Counted from the first letter of the stretch, positions 28,707 to 37,018 are shown. The stretch: 38,964 nt of DNA from Thermodesulfovibrio yellowstonii (GCA_020724365.1 DYHD01000014.1:1-38964), one strand, 5' to 3'. Made by a program: numbers and translations. The notes: generated from the sequence alone by a model not told the origin.

Positions 28707-29975
28707 ATGAAAGTACTTGTGATTGGGAGCGGTGGAAGGGAACATGCTATTGTTTGGAAGCTTGCACAGTCTCGCATAGTAGATAAAATTTACTGTGCCC
28801 CCGGTAATGCAGGAATTTCGGAGATTGCCGAATGTATTGATATTAAAGTGGATGATTTTGATGCTCTTATTAACTTAGCTAAACATGAATGGATAGATAT
28901 CACAATTGTCGGACCAGAAGATCCTCTTTCAAAAGGCATAGTAGATGCTTTTCAGAGAGAAGGTAGAAAGATTATAGGACCAAATAAAACTGCTGCACAA
29001 ATGGAATCAAGCAAGGTCTTTGCAAAAGAATTTATGAAAAGGCATAGAATTCCGACTGCTGAATATAAGGTCTTTACATCATATACTCATGCTGAAGAAT
29101 ATATAAGAATGAAAGGATCGCCGATTGTTATAAAGGCTGAAGGGTTAGCGGCTGGCAAGGGTGTAATTGTAGCTACTACAGTCGATGAAGCTATTGCAGG
29201 ACTTAAGCTTATAATGAAGGAAAAAGCTTTTGGCGATGCAGGCAATAGAGTGGTAATTGAAGACTGTCTTTTTGGTGAAGAGGCTTCCTACATGGTTTTT
29301 ACCGATGGAAATGCGATTATGCCAATGGCAAGCTCACAAGATCATAAAAGAGTTTTCGATTTAGATGCAGGACCAAATACCGGAGGAATGGGGGCATATA
29401 GCCCAGCTCCAATAGTTACAAAGGATGTCGAATCTATAATATTAGAGAAGGTTATCAAGCCCACTATAAATGGGCTTAGAAGCGAGAGAATAAAATTTAA
29501 AGGCATTTTATATGCAGGCTTGATGATTAAGGATGGTTTCCCTAATGTACTTGAATTCAACTGTAGGCTTGGAGACCCTGAGACTCAGCCGATAATGATG
29601 AGAATGAGGAATGATTTGCTCGATATCTCTCTCGCAATAGCAGAAGAAAGACTTTCAGATATTGTTCCTGCATGGCAGGATAATGCCTCTGTATGTGTAG
29701 TGCTTGCATCTGGAGGCTATCCGGGCAAGTATGAAAAAGGAAAGATTATTACTGGTCTTGAGGAAGCTAAAAAACTCGATAATACAGTTGTTTTCCATGC
29801 AGGCACTGCCTTCTCAGGCAATAACCTTGTAACCAATGGCGGAAGGGTGCTTGGAGTGACTGCATTAGGTGATGACATAAAAACTGCAAAAGAAAGGGCA
29901 TACAAAGCGATTGAGAATATTCATTTTGATGGAATGCATTATAGAAAGGATATTGCCGATAGGGCTTTAAGATAA
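28707..29975 (+). CDS. purD: phosphoribosylamine-glycine ligase
   Basis: A 422-aa ATP-grasp enzyme forming GAR from phosphoribosylamine, glycine and ATP. VLVIGSGGREHA opens the protein, with IVIKAEGLAAGKGVIV (~132-147) and the NCRLGDPETQPIM signature (~283-295). Two ATGs, 28698 and 28707, compete; AGGAGG ends one base before the first but 10 nt before the second, so 28707 is preferred. Glycine from GlyA and the THF one-carbon pool link it to rpiB-glyA. Confidence 0.96.
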   Translation: MKVLVIGSGGREHAIVWKLAQSRIVDKIYCAPGNAGISEIAECIDIKVDDFDALINLAKHEWIDITIVGPEDPLSKGIVDAFQREGRKIIGPNKTAAQMESSKVFAKEFMKRHRIPTAEYKVFTSYTHAEEYIRMKGSPIVIKAEGLAAGKGVIVATTVDEAIAGLKLIMKEKAFGDAGNRVVIEDCLFGEEASYMVFTDGNAIMPMASSQDHKRVFDLDAGPNTGGMGAYSPAPIVTKDVESIILEKVIKPTINGLRSERIKFKGILYAGLMIKDGFPNVLEFNCRLGDPETQPIMMRMRNDLLDISLAIAEERLSDIVPAWQDNASVCVVLASGGYPGKYEKGKIITGLEEAKKLDNTVVFHAGTAFSGNNLVTNGGRVLGVTALGDDIKTAKERAYKAIENIHFDGMHYRKDIADRALR

Positions 29976-29978
29976 AGC

Positions 29979-30839
29979 ATGAAAACGCATTTAGAGTGTT
30001 TCCCTTGTTTTTTGAAGCAAGCTGTTATAGCTGTTAGGCTTAGCACTGAAGATGAGAGTCTTCAAGCTGATGTTATTAAAGGTGCAGCAGAAGAGATTTG
30101 TATTGCAGATATATCAAAGCCGCCCGCATTCACAACAACCTTTATACATAGAAAAATCAGACAAATGCTTGCAAAAGACCCTTTTGAAGAGATAAAAACG
30201 AGATATAATAAAATCGCCTTATCTCTTTATCCCGAGTTAAAAGAAATAGTGTTGGGCAGTAAAGACCCTTTAATGACAGCAGCAAAGCTCGCTATTGCTG
30301 GAAATGTCATAGATTTTGGTATATATACATCTATTGATATCAAGGGGACAATCGACAGATCTCTCAATGAACCTTTAGCGGTAGATGACTTTTTGTCTTT
30401 TAAGCAATTGCTTGATGAGAATTCTGAAATTCTTTATTTGCTCGATAACGCAGGTGAGGTTGTCTTTGATAAGCTCTTGATAGAGGTCTTATGTAGCATG
30501 GGGATAAAGGTTAAAGCTGTAGCAAAAGGTGAACCCGTATTGAATGATTCCACTATAAAAGATGCAATAGAGGTAGGACTCACAGATGTTTGCGAGGTTA
30601 TTATTAATGATTCTGACTGTATTGGCACAATACTAGAAATGACATCTGAAAAATTCAGAAATGAATTCTATCGCTATAAATTCATTATAAGCAAAGGACA
30701 GGGCAATTTCGAAACTCTCTCTTGCCAATCAGAAAGTTTAAATGGCAGAAAGATATGTTATATGTTTCAGTCCAAATGCGATGTAGTTTCTAAGGAATTA
30801 GGATTATCTAATGGTTCAATGTTATTACAGGTTAATTAA
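29979..30839 (+). CDS. DUF89 damage-control phosphatase-like protein (ARMT1-like)
   Basis: A 286-aa protein of the DUF89/ARMT1-like family of metal-dependent phosphatases thought to remove damaged or excess phosphometabolites. The N-terminal CFPCFLKQA motif (residues 8-16), YLLDNAGEVVFDKLLIE (~152-168, Asp/Asn metal ligands) and DVCEVIINDSDCIGT (~207-221) are family signatures. It begins four nucleotides after purD stops and should be co-transcribed with purH-purD. A substrate linked to phosphoribosyl intermediates is plausible but only inferred. No obvious Shine-Dalgarno, consistent with coupling. Confidence 0.85.
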   Translation: MKTHLECFPCFLKQAVIAVRLSTEDESLQADVIKGAAEEICIADISKPPAFTTTFIHRKIRQMLAKDPFEEIKTRYNKIALSLYPELKEIVLGSKDPLMTAAKLAIAGNVIDFGIYTSIDIKGTIDRSLNEPLAVDDFLSFKQLLDENSEILYLLDNAGEVVFDKLLIEVLCSMGIKVKAVAKGEPVLNDSTIKDAIEVGLTDVCEVIINDSDCIGTILEMTSEKFRNEFYRYKFIISKGQGNFETLSCQSESLNGRKICYMFQSKCDVVSKELGLSNGSMLLQVN

Positions 30840-30870
30840 ATTTATTTATATAAAAAATTTGTTGTATCCC

Positions 30871-30899
30871 TTGACATTTATAGTCAATTTAATTATTAT
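30871..30899 (+). promoter_or_regulatory. sigma-70-type promoter of atpBE
   Basis: TTGACA at 30871-30876 and TATTAT at 30894-30899 are separated by 17 bp. Predicted start near 30906, about 23 nt before the atpB GTG. Confidence 0.75.
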
Positions 30900-30928
30900 A
30901 CAATAATTTTTTTAAAAGGAGGCTTATC

Positions 30929-31606
30929 GTGGAATCACCTACTATATTAGGCGCTGTACTGAAAGGCGTTCCTACCTATGTGTCATATTCCTGGTTAGCG
31001 ATGGGAGTTCTTACAGGAGTTTCACTTGCCGTTAAGAACAAATTAAGCCTTGTTCCAAAAGGAGTGCAAAATGTAATGGAGGTATTTGCTGAGTTTTTCC
31101 TATCAACAGCAAACAACAACATAGGACATCATTATGGTGAAAAGTTTTATCCTTTGTTAGGCACTATCTTTCTATACATTGTAACATGCAACCTTTTCGG
31201 TTTAATACCCGGCTTTGACTCTCCTACCAGCAATATTAATACTACGGCTTCCATGGCATTACCTGTATTTTTACTTTATCAATTTTATGGAATAAAGGTT
31301 CATGGAGCTGGTTATCTGAAACATTTTCTCGGTCCTTTGAGGAGTCCTGCAGCTATACCATTTATGATTTTTATGTTCTTTTTAGAACTTATAGGACATC
31401 TTGTAAGACCAATTACCTTATCTGTCCGACTTTTTGGAAATATGATGGCTAAGCATGTATTATTAGTAATTCTTGGAGTTCTCGCACCTATCATAGTTCC
31501 TGTTGCAATCCTTGGACTTGGGACTCTGATTGGTTTTGTGCAAGGGTATGTTTTTATGTTATTAACAACTTTATATCTCGCTGGTGCTGTAGAAGAAGCA
31601 CATTAA
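30929..31606 (+). CDS. atpB: F0F1 ATP synthase subunit a
   Basis: A 225-aa membrane protein forming the proton or sodium half-channels of ATP synthase. Several transmembrane helices are visible. The essential Arg is in LSVRLFGNMMAKHVLL (helix 4 region, near 170), and the C-terminal helix FVQGYVFMLLTTLYLAGA is typical. The start is GTG with AAAGGAGG 6 nt upstream. It pairs only with atpE; the b, delta and F1 genes are not in the window. Confidence 0.94.
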   Translation: MESPTILGAVLKGVPTYVSYSWLAMGVLTGVSLAVKNKLSLVPKGVQNVMEVFAEFFLSTANNNIGHHYGEKFYPLLGTIFLYIVTCNLFGLIPGFDSPTSNINTTASMALPVFLLYQFYGIKVHGAGYLKHFLGPLRSPAAIPFMIFMFFLELIGHLVRPITLSVRLFGNMMAKHVLLVILGVLAPIIVPVAILGLGTLIGFVQGYVFMLLTTLYLAGAVEEAH

Positions 31607-31633
31607 TCTTTAATAGAAAGGAGGGAAATTTTT

Positions 31634-31975
31634 ATGAAGAAACTTTTATCAATCTTATTGCTTTCGCTTTTAATGACAACACTTCTTGTAACCGTTGCCT
31701 TCGCAGCTGAAGCAGCTGTAAGCGATGCAAAACTTACTTATTACGCATGGGCAACCCTTGGTTGTGCAATCGGTATCGGACTCGCAGCTTTTGGAACTGG
31801 AATAGGTATGGGTCATGGACTCAGAGGAGCAGCAGAGGGAACTGCTCGTAATCCTGGTGCATCAGGCAAGATTATGACAACCTTAATTATTGGTCTTGCA
31901 ATGATTGAGTCTCTTGCTATTTATGCTCTCGTCGTTGTTCTTATTACTTTTTTTGCAAATCCTTTTGTCAAATAA
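31634..31975 (+). CDS. atpE: F0F1 ATP synthase subunit c with N-terminal signal-like extension
   Basis: A 113-aa c-ring subunit. Residues ~1-25 look like a signal or leader peptide ([13 protein letters not shown]...AFAAEA), followed by two helices joined by the RNPGASG polar loop. The ion-carrying Glu is in [12 protein letters not shown] of helix 2, followed by Ser. In helix 1 the position matching the sodium-ligand Gln of Na+-type rings is His in GMGHGLRG, so the full Na+ signature is absent. AAAGGAGGG precedes the ATG. It forms a short atpBE unit ended by a strong terminator. Confidence 0.94.
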   Translation: MKKLLSILLLSLLMTTLLVTVAFAAEAAVSDAKLTYYAWATLGCAIGIGLAAFGTGIGMGHGLRGAAEGTARNPGASGKIMTTLIIGLAMIESLAIYALVVVLITFFANPFVK

Positions 31976-31991
31976 TTTTTTCAAATTTACT

Positions 31992-32031
31992 AAAAAAGAA
32001 GGGGGATATATATATCCCCCTTCTTTTTTTC
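31992..32031. terminator. bidirectional Rho-independent terminator after atpE
   Basis: 31992-32029 is a perfect 38-bp palindrome: a GGGGG/CCCCC-containing stem with A- and T-runs at its outer ends. It can end atpBE transcription rightwards and the convergent minus-strand gene at 32097-32480 leftwards. Confidence 0.92.
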
Positions 32032-32096
32032 TCAAATTATACTAAATCAGCTACACATAAACTATACGAGCTCGCAGTTGAACACAGACAATAACT

Positions 32097-32480
32097 TTAG
32101 CTCTTAGTATTTGCGATACCCATCTCTTTCTTTATCCAATCTTTTATTTTCGTATTAATTGGATACATTCCGAAATATTCCTTACTTTTATTCTCCATTA
32201 TAGCTTCAGATACGAGATCTTGAGGTATTTCAGTAATTATCGCAAGAGTAGCTCCGTAATCATTTATTGTGTGTTTCATTAGATAAAGGGTTGGTTTTTT
32301 TGCAAAAGTATCAATATAGAATAAAAACCCTTTAATCCTGTCTCTATATTTCATACCCTTTTCAGTAATGGTGCATCTTGGTTCCATTAAATCCTCAGGA
32401 TTTAAATCCCAAAGAATATGTTCTTTTATATAAGAGTCATCTTTAATATCATTAAAAGTTAGCAAATCGCTTATTAACAT
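32097..32480 (-). CDS. conserved-looking protein of unknown function
   Basis: A 127-aa soluble protein that I do not recognise. It has no signal peptide or membrane segment. It is acidic at the N-terminus, has a basic middle (KGMKYRDRIKG) and a YFGMYPINTKIKDWIKKEMG tail. A good AGAGG site precedes the ATG. It lies 93 nt downstream of the FtrB gene on the same strand, so it may belong to that redox operon. A short GTAGC/GCTAC hairpin (32513-32526) lies between them. Confidence 0.65.
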   Translation of the reverse strand: MLISDLLTFNDIKDDSYIKEHILWDLNPEDLMEPRCTITEKGMKYRDRIKGFLFYIDTFAKKPTLYLMKHTINDYGATLAIITEIPQDLVSEAIMENKSKEYFGMYPINTKIKDWIKKEMGIANTKS

Positions 32481-32573
32481 TTTTATTTTACCTCTGAATT
32501 TTTATAATTTTCCGTAGCTTTGCTACAGATGTTTGTATATCATACTTTTATAGTATAATCTTTTAAGTTTAGC

Positions 32574-32894
32574 TTATGCTTGCTGCCTTCTTTCCGGAAC
32601 TCTGACATGCTTTAAATTACCTTCGTTCCATTGTTGAGAAACATACAAGCTGCAATAACAACTCCCAAATTCTTTAATGTCAGGCTCAGAATATTTACAA
32701 GGACAGATGATATCACTATCCTTTTCTTTGATACCTGATGCAAGACGACAAGGGCAAGCTCGATATCCAAACCTCTCTTCATTTTTTAAGAGACCTCTCA
32801 GTATATCAAGTACAAAATACTTATCCTTGTTTAACTGAATACCACGAGATTCAGCATATTTTGTCAAAATTTCATAAAGATTATCGGCTGTCAT
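32574..32894 (-). CDS. ftrB: ferredoxin-thioredoxin reductase catalytic subunit-like protein
   Basis: A 106-aa protein with the FTR catalytic pattern CPC (47-49), CPC (64-66) and C-Y-C (79-81). In the plant enzyme four of the six Cys hold a 4Fe-4S cluster and two form the active disulfide. Here the spacing is x14 and x12, and the usual CHC is CYC, so the His that tunes the cluster is Tyr. This matches my recollection of an FTR-like subgroup in anaerobes, which I cannot check here. No variable (FtrA) subunit is nearby. Its ATG overlaps the glutaredoxin stop (ATGA), so the two are coupled and the glutaredoxin is its likely target. Confidence 0.85.
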   Translation of the reverse strand: MTADNLYEILTKYAESRGIQLNKDKYFVLDILRGLLKNEERFGYRACPCRLASGIKEKDSDIICPCKYSEPDIKEFGSCYCSLYVSQQWNEGNLKHVRVPERRQQA

Positions 32895-33151
32895 TTGATA
32901 TTATTAATTGCCTTTTTTAGTAATTCCTCATCATAGCCACATATAACCTCTTCAACTATAGTAGTTGGAAAAGTAGCAGAAGGATTATATTTTTTCAATT
33001 CCTTTGAAGTTACCCATTGCTCTCCACTATCGAGGAGGTCAACTTCGATATATTCAAATTTTATATTATTTTCATCGAGAAATTTTTTAACCTTTTTACA
33101 TGATGGACATGTGCTAAGGCTATATAATCTTACTCTTTTTTGTTCTGACAT
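32891..33151 (-). CDS. glutaredoxin/thioredoxin-like CPSC protein
   Basis: An 86-aa small redox protein with active site CPSC (C15, C18) after the first strand, cis-Pro segment ATFPTTIV and the GYDEELL C-terminal helix of glutaredoxin/NrdH-type folds. The ATG at 33151 is chosen because a TTGAGG site is 8 nt upstream; in-frame ATGs at 33169 and 33172 have none, though 33172 would overlap the previous stop. Coupled to ftrB by a 4-nt overlap. It probably passes electrons from ferredoxin, via FtrB, to target disulfides. Confidence 0.85.
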   Translation of the reverse strand: MSEQKRVRLYSLSTCPSCKKVKKFLDENNIKFEYIEVDLLDSGEQWVTSKELKKYNPSATFPTTIVEEVICGYDEELLKKAINNIK

Positions 33152-33168
33152 AAAAATTACCTCAAGCA

Positions 33169-33519
33169 TCATAAAGATTTAAAGAAATCTGGGTGCTCTT
33201 TTTTAAATGCCTCAGAAGATGCAATAGCTACATCTTCAAGCATTTCCAAACTTGCGAGACTGATCTTCTCAACCGGCACATCAAGCTTCTCAGCAACATC
33301 AGACAACGAAAAACCATCCTTATAGTGTAGTTCAGCAATCATTACCTTCATTGCATCATCATATATTAAACCCTTAAGAGATTCTTCAACAATATCAACA
33401 TTTTTACATGATTCATCAAATGTGTTGCCAGCCCTAAGAGATGTTAAAATTTTTTCAATTGAATCATAGTATATAGCATTCTCTTCAGGGGTATATTCTT
33501 TATATTTAATTTCTTTCAT
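33169..33519 (-). CDS. unknown protein in the FtrB operon
   Basis: A 116-aa soluble, acidic protein that I do not recognise. It is mostly helical by appearance. The C-terminal part DGFSLSDVAEKLDVPVEKISLASLEML has the look of a helix-turn-helix, so DNA binding or regulation of the operon is possible, but this is weak. AAAGGAG precedes the ATG. It is the first gene of the group leading to the glutaredoxin and FtrB, and lies 52 nt after cobA-hemD. Confidence 0.65.
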   Translation of the reverse strand: MKEIKYKEYTPEENAIYYDSIEKILTSLRAGNTFDESCKNVDIVEESLKGLIYDDAMKVMIAELHYKDGFSLSDVAEKLDVPVEKISLASLEMLEDVAIASSEAFKKEHPDFFKSL

Positions 33520-33571
33520 TAAAGCTCCTTTGAGATTTTCTTTATTTTAACATATTTCTTTAGTTTTACTG

Positions 33572-35107
33572 TTAATTCATACTTGTGTTAACATCTTTAC
33601 CCCATTTAATTATTGCATCTACCATTGCAAAAATCGTTGCTTGTTCAGGCATTATATGAACCTTCAATCCTGCTTTCTCTATTGCCCTTGCAGTTACAGG
33701 TCCTATAGCAGCAATAGTTACATCTTTGAGAAAGCCAAATGCCTGGCTACCAACAATCTCAAGAAAATTATTGAAGGTTGCAGCACTCGTGAAAGTAGCT
33801 AATGTAATTCTGCCTGCCCTTAAGAATCTCTGAAGCCTTTTTGCATGCCTTTCGGGTTTGACTGTTCTATAGGCTTGCGGTGTATCTATAAAGCCTCCAA
33901 GCTCTCTGATCTTCTCTGGAAATATCTCTCTTGCTTCACCCGCCCTTGGCAACAGGATTTTGATGCCTTTCAGTCCATCTTTATTCTGTTGACTGAATGC
34001 TTTTATCAATCCTTCTGCATTGAATTCCTCTGGAATAAGGTCAACCTTGATGCCATAATTTTTAAGCATTCCAGCTGTTTTTGAACCTATTGCACATATT
34101 TTTATACCTTTCATATCCCTTATATCTCTACCTTTTTCAATCAGCCTTTGGAAGAAGAAATTAAATCCATTTTTGCTTGTGAAGATGAGCCAGTCATAAG
34201 TCTCTAATTTATCAATTGTCATGTCAAGCTGTTCATAACTTAGGGGTGGAACAATTTTGATTGTTGGAAACTCGAATATCTCTGCGCCAAGTTCTTCAAG
34301 CCCTTCATAATCTGTTGAATATTCCCTTGTTATTAGTATCCTATGTCCAAAAAGTGGCTTTTTTTCATACCACTGAAGGTTATCTCTTAATTTAACCACA
34401 TTGCCGATAATCATTACAGCAGGAGGCTTTATCTCAGCATCCTTTGCGGCAGCTTCTATGCTGCCTAGTGTGCTTACGATGGTTTTTTGATCTGGTCTTG
34501 ATCCCCATCTTACCAGCGCAGCAGGAGTTTCAGGTGGTTTGCCATTTTGTAGTAGTTTTTCAGTTATATTTGGAATATTCTTTACACCCATCAGAAAAAC
34601 AATGGTATCAAAATTCTTTGCGAGCCCCGCCCAGTCTATTGTGCTTTCGGGTTTTGTGGCGTCTTCATTACCTGTTATGACAGCAAAAGATGAAGAATAT
34701 TTCCTGTGAGTAAGAGGAATTCCTGCATATGCAGGGGCTGCAATTGCAGAACTTATCCCAGGTACTATCTCAAATTCAATACCTTCCTTAGCAAGAGCTT
34801 CTGCTTCCTCGCCGCCTCTTCCAAAAACAAAGGGATCTCCTCCTTTGAGTCTGCAGATTATCTTTCCCTCCATTGCTTTATCTATCAATGCCCTATTTAT
34901 CTCCTCTTGTGACATTTCATGATATCCACCCCTTTTGCCTGCATAGATAAACTCTGCCTCTCGATTAATGTAGTTTAAAATCTGGGCATTTAAATGAAAA
35001 TCATATACTACAACATCCGCCCTATGTAAGCATCTGAGTCCTTTTACTGTCAAAAGACCAATATCTCCGGGTCCGGCGCCAATTATATATACCATTCCTT
35101 TTTTCAT
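33572..35107 (-). CDS. uroporphyrinogen-III C-methyltransferase / synthase fusion (CobA-HemD)
   Basis: A 511-aa bifunctional tetrapyrrole enzyme. The N-terminal half (1-~245) is an SAM-dependent methyltransferase making precorrin-2 (VYIIGAGPGDIGLLTVKG at the start; RLKGGDPFVFGRGGEE near 85-100). The C-terminal half (~255-505) is uroporphyrinogen-III synthase (HRILITREYS..., FTSKNGFNFFF, FTSAATFNNF). ATG at 35107 is chosen because GAGGTG is 8 nt upstream and it overlaps the hemC stop (ATGA). Fusions of this kind occur in many anaerobes and feed siroheme, heme and cobalamin. Confidence 0.94.
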   Translation of the reverse strand: MKKGMVYIIGAGPGDIGLLTVKGLRCLHRADVVVYDFHLNAQILNYINREAEFIYAGKRGGYHEMSQEEINRALIDKAMEGKIICRLKGGDPFVFGRGGEEAEALAKEGIEFEIVPGISSAIAAPAYAGIPLTHRKYSSSFAVITGNEDATKPESTIDWAGLAKNFDTIVFLMGVKNIPNITEKLLQNGKPPETPAALVRWGSRPDQKTIVSTLGSIEAAAKDAEIKPPAVMIIGNVVKLRDNLQWYEKKPLFGHRILITREYSTDYEGLEELGAEIFEFPTIKIVPPLSYEQLDMTIDKLETYDWLIFTSKNGFNFFFQRLIEKGRDIRDMKGIKICAIGSKTAGMLKNYGIKVDLIPEEFNAEGLIKAFSQQNKDGLKGIKILLPRAGEAREIFPEKIRELGGFIDTPQAYRTVKPERHAKRLQRFLRAGRITLATFTSAATFNNFLEIVGSQAFGFLKDVTIAAIGPVTARAIEKAGLKVHIMPEQATIFAMVDAIIKWGKDVNTSMN

Positions 35108-36123
35108 CTGCAATACACCTCATCAAGTATCTGTTTTGCACCGCTGCAAAGAAGTTCCTCGGCAAGTTTAATTCCAATGTTTTCAGCATCCATAGGGTCG
35201 CCTTCAATATGACTTTTTATTATCCTGTCGCCTGAAACACTGCCAACAAGACCATCCATAATTAGTGAATAAGCAGTATTTAAGGCTTGTGTTTTATTTT
35301 CATTTATTTTCTCTATATTTTGTTGTTCTACTGCTCTAATGCACTGCTTTTCTATTCTTGCATATGCTGCTATCGGAACCTGACAACCTCCTTCAAGTCT
35401 CTTCAAGAATGACCTTTCAGCATTTATGCAGATAGATGTTTCCTGATGATTTAATGGCGATATCAAATCATTTATGACCTTGTCATCACCCCTACATTCT
35501 ATGCCAATTGCCCCCTGTCCTATAGCAGGAAGGCATACTTCAGGAGAGAGCACTTCTGTAATCTTGTCAGACCAACCAAGTCTTTTTACGCCTGCAACAG
35601 CAAGTATTATAGCATCGAACTGTCCATCAGCAAGTTTTCTTAATCTTGTATCAAGATTACCCCTTAACTGAACAATTCTTAAGTCTGAACGTATATTCAG
35701 CAACTGGCATGATCGCCTTAAACTGCTCGTTCCAATAGTAGCTCCTTTGGGCAGGTCTATAAATTTTTGAGTTTTGAATTTTAAATTTTGAATTTTTGAA
35801 ATAAACGCATCCCTTGGATCTTCCCTTTTACATATTACTGCAAGATGAAGCCCATCTGGAAATTCAGTAGGCACATCCTTCATGCTGTGAACGGCTATAT
35901 CGGCCTCTGTTCTGAGCAATGCATCTTCTATTTCTTTGACAAATAACCCCTTGCCACCAACTTTTGCAAGAGGAACATCTAAAATTTTATCCCCTGTAGT
36001 TTTGATTTTATTTAGTGTAACCTGTAGCTCTGGATAAAGCCTTTGTAATTCAGCCTTAACCCATTCAGCCTGCCACAAGGCAAGCTTGCTGCCACGCGTG
36101 CCAATAATGATTTTATTCTTCAT
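35104..36123 (-). CDS. hemC: hydroxymethylbilane synthase
   Basis: A 339-aa porphobilinogen deaminase. IIGTRGSKLALWQAEWVK opens the protein, with TSSLRRSCQL (~131-140) and the dipyrromethane cofactor Cys in RLEGGCQVP (~243-251). It is somewhat longer than usual. A lysine-rich stretch (KIQNLKFKTQ, near residue 112) replaces a short loop and is encoded by the same 33-bp repeat found in yggS. A GGAGA site precedes the ATG and a good promoter lies upstream. Coupled to cobA-hemD. Confidence 0.96.
   Translation of the reverse strand: MKNKIIIGTRGSKLALWQAEWVKAELQRLYPELQVTLNKIKTTGDKILDVPLAKVGGKGLFVKEIEDALLRTEADIAVHSMKDVPTEFPDGLHLAVICKREDPRDAFISKIQNLKFKTQKFIDLPKGATIGTSSLRRSCQLLNIRSDLRIVQLRGNLDTRLRKLADGQFDAIILAVAGVKRLGWSDKITEVLSPEVCLPAIGQGAIGIECRGDDKVINDLISPLNHQETSICINAERSFLKRLEGGCQVPIAAYARIEKQCIRAVEQQNIEKINENKTQALNTAYSLIMDGLVGSVSGDRIIKSHIEGDPMDAENIGIKLAEELLCSGAKQILDEVYCR
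35765..35797 (-). repeat. intragenic AT-rich repeat, copy in hemC
   Basis: Matches the 33 bp at 9486-9518 inside yggS at 29 of 33 positions, in the same orientation and frame (K-I-Q-N/D-L-K-F/L-K-T-Q). It lies in the loop between DAF and LPKG of HemC, where E. coli HemC is about six residues shorter. Confidence 0.6.
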
Positions 36124-36162
36124 GGATATCCATATCTCCAGATAAAAATTAATCTTTAAAAA

Positions 36163-36191
36163 TATATACTTTGTGGGTTCAGATTTGTTAA
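36163..36191 (-). promoter_or_regulatory. sigma-70-type promoter of hemC
   Basis: On the minus strand TTAACA (36186-36191) and TATATA (36163-36168) are 17 bp apart. Predicted start near 36156, about 33 nt before the hemC ATG. Confidence 0.5.
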
Positions 36192-36294
36192 CCTGTTGAA
36201 TCTTTTACTAGGTTTAATTAAAACTCAAATCATTAAATTAATATTAAAGAGTTTCAGGAAATGCTCTAAGGAGAGTCGAGACTATGATTAAACC

Positions 36295-36864
36295 TTACTC
36301 CTGCCATTTTTCGTGAAAAACGATTTCACTTAATGGTTTTCTTTCTGGCATCTTAGTTTCCTTTTTTTCATCATGCAGGTATCCTATTGGAAATACGCCA
36401 ACAACCCTAATATTAGAAGGTATATTCAGGAGACTACGAATTGCGTCTTCATCAAATATTCCTACAAAAACAGTCCCTAAGCCAAGTCCTCTAACAGCGA
36501 GCATTAATGTCTGTGAAGTTATACCAATGTCAGTCATATAATATGCCTGATTCCATATAGTGCCTGATTTACTTGGATCTGCACAGGATATTATCACAAC
36601 TGGAGCCTCACCAATTCCTTTTGTAGCAGGATTTGCTTTATAACCCATTGGTTTTAAAAATGACTCTACATAAGATAGCTCACTTATCTTTTGTATCTTC
36701 TGTCTATCCCTGACTACTATAAATCTCCAACACTGCATATTAGCCCAAGACGGCGAGTAACGGACTAAATCAAGAATGGTTTCTATATCCTCTTGGGATA
36801 CGGGCTTATCGCTAAATCTTCTTATGCTTCTTCTCGTTTTAATAGCATCGAATATATCCATCAT
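36295..36864 (-). CDS. nitroreductase-family flavoprotein
   Basis: A 189-aa FMN-dependent NAD(P)H oxidoreductase. TRRSIRRFSDKPV (residues ~10-22) contacts FMN phosphate, RYSPSWANMQCWRFIVV (~35-51) is the nitroreductase active-site region, and GLGLGTVFVGIFDE (~126-139) is near the C-terminal FMN loop. AAGGAGG lies 6 nt before the first ATG. Physiological substrate unknown; the family covers nitro compounds, quinones and other oxidants. It is separated from the DsrC-like gene by a long hairpin and may be a distinct transcript. Confidence 0.9.
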   Translation of the reverse strand: MMDIFDAIKTRRSIRRFSDKPVSQEDIETILDLVRYSPSWANMQCWRFIVVRDRQKIQKISELSYVESFLKPMGYKANPATKGIGEAPVVIISCADPSKSGTIWNQAYYMTDIGITSQTLMLAVRGLGLGTVFVGIFDEDAIRSLLNIPSNIRVVGVFPIGYLHDEKKETKMPERKPLSEIVFHEKWQE

Positions 36865-36940
36865 AGCATTCCTCCTTATAAAGTAATCTTGGTTGTTCTT
36901 TATTTAAAAATGGGGTTTCAGTGAATTTTAAATCTTAAAT

Positions 36941-36993
36941 AGCAATCCTCTAACATGCTCACTGATTATCACAGTGTGCAGTTAGAGGTTGCT
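36941..36993. terminator. long interrupted hairpin after the DsrC-like gene
   Basis: AGCAATCCTCTAAC (36941-36954) pairs with GTTAGAGGTTGCT (36981-36993) with one bulge, and TGCTCACTG pairs with CAGTGTGCA inside around a short loop. It lies just past the stop of the DsrC-like gene on the minus strand. T-run weak, so a processing site or transcript-stabilising structure is as likely as a terminator. Confidence 0.55.
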
Positions 36994-37018
36994 ACCAGTC
37001 TTTAAATTTCCTTAATCA

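Noticed and set aside
30871..31975. atpBE as a divergent or horizontally acquired N-type ATP synthase
   Set aside because: No other N-ATPase genes are present, and subunits a and c look like standard F-type proteins. A split atpBE locus is known in several lineages.
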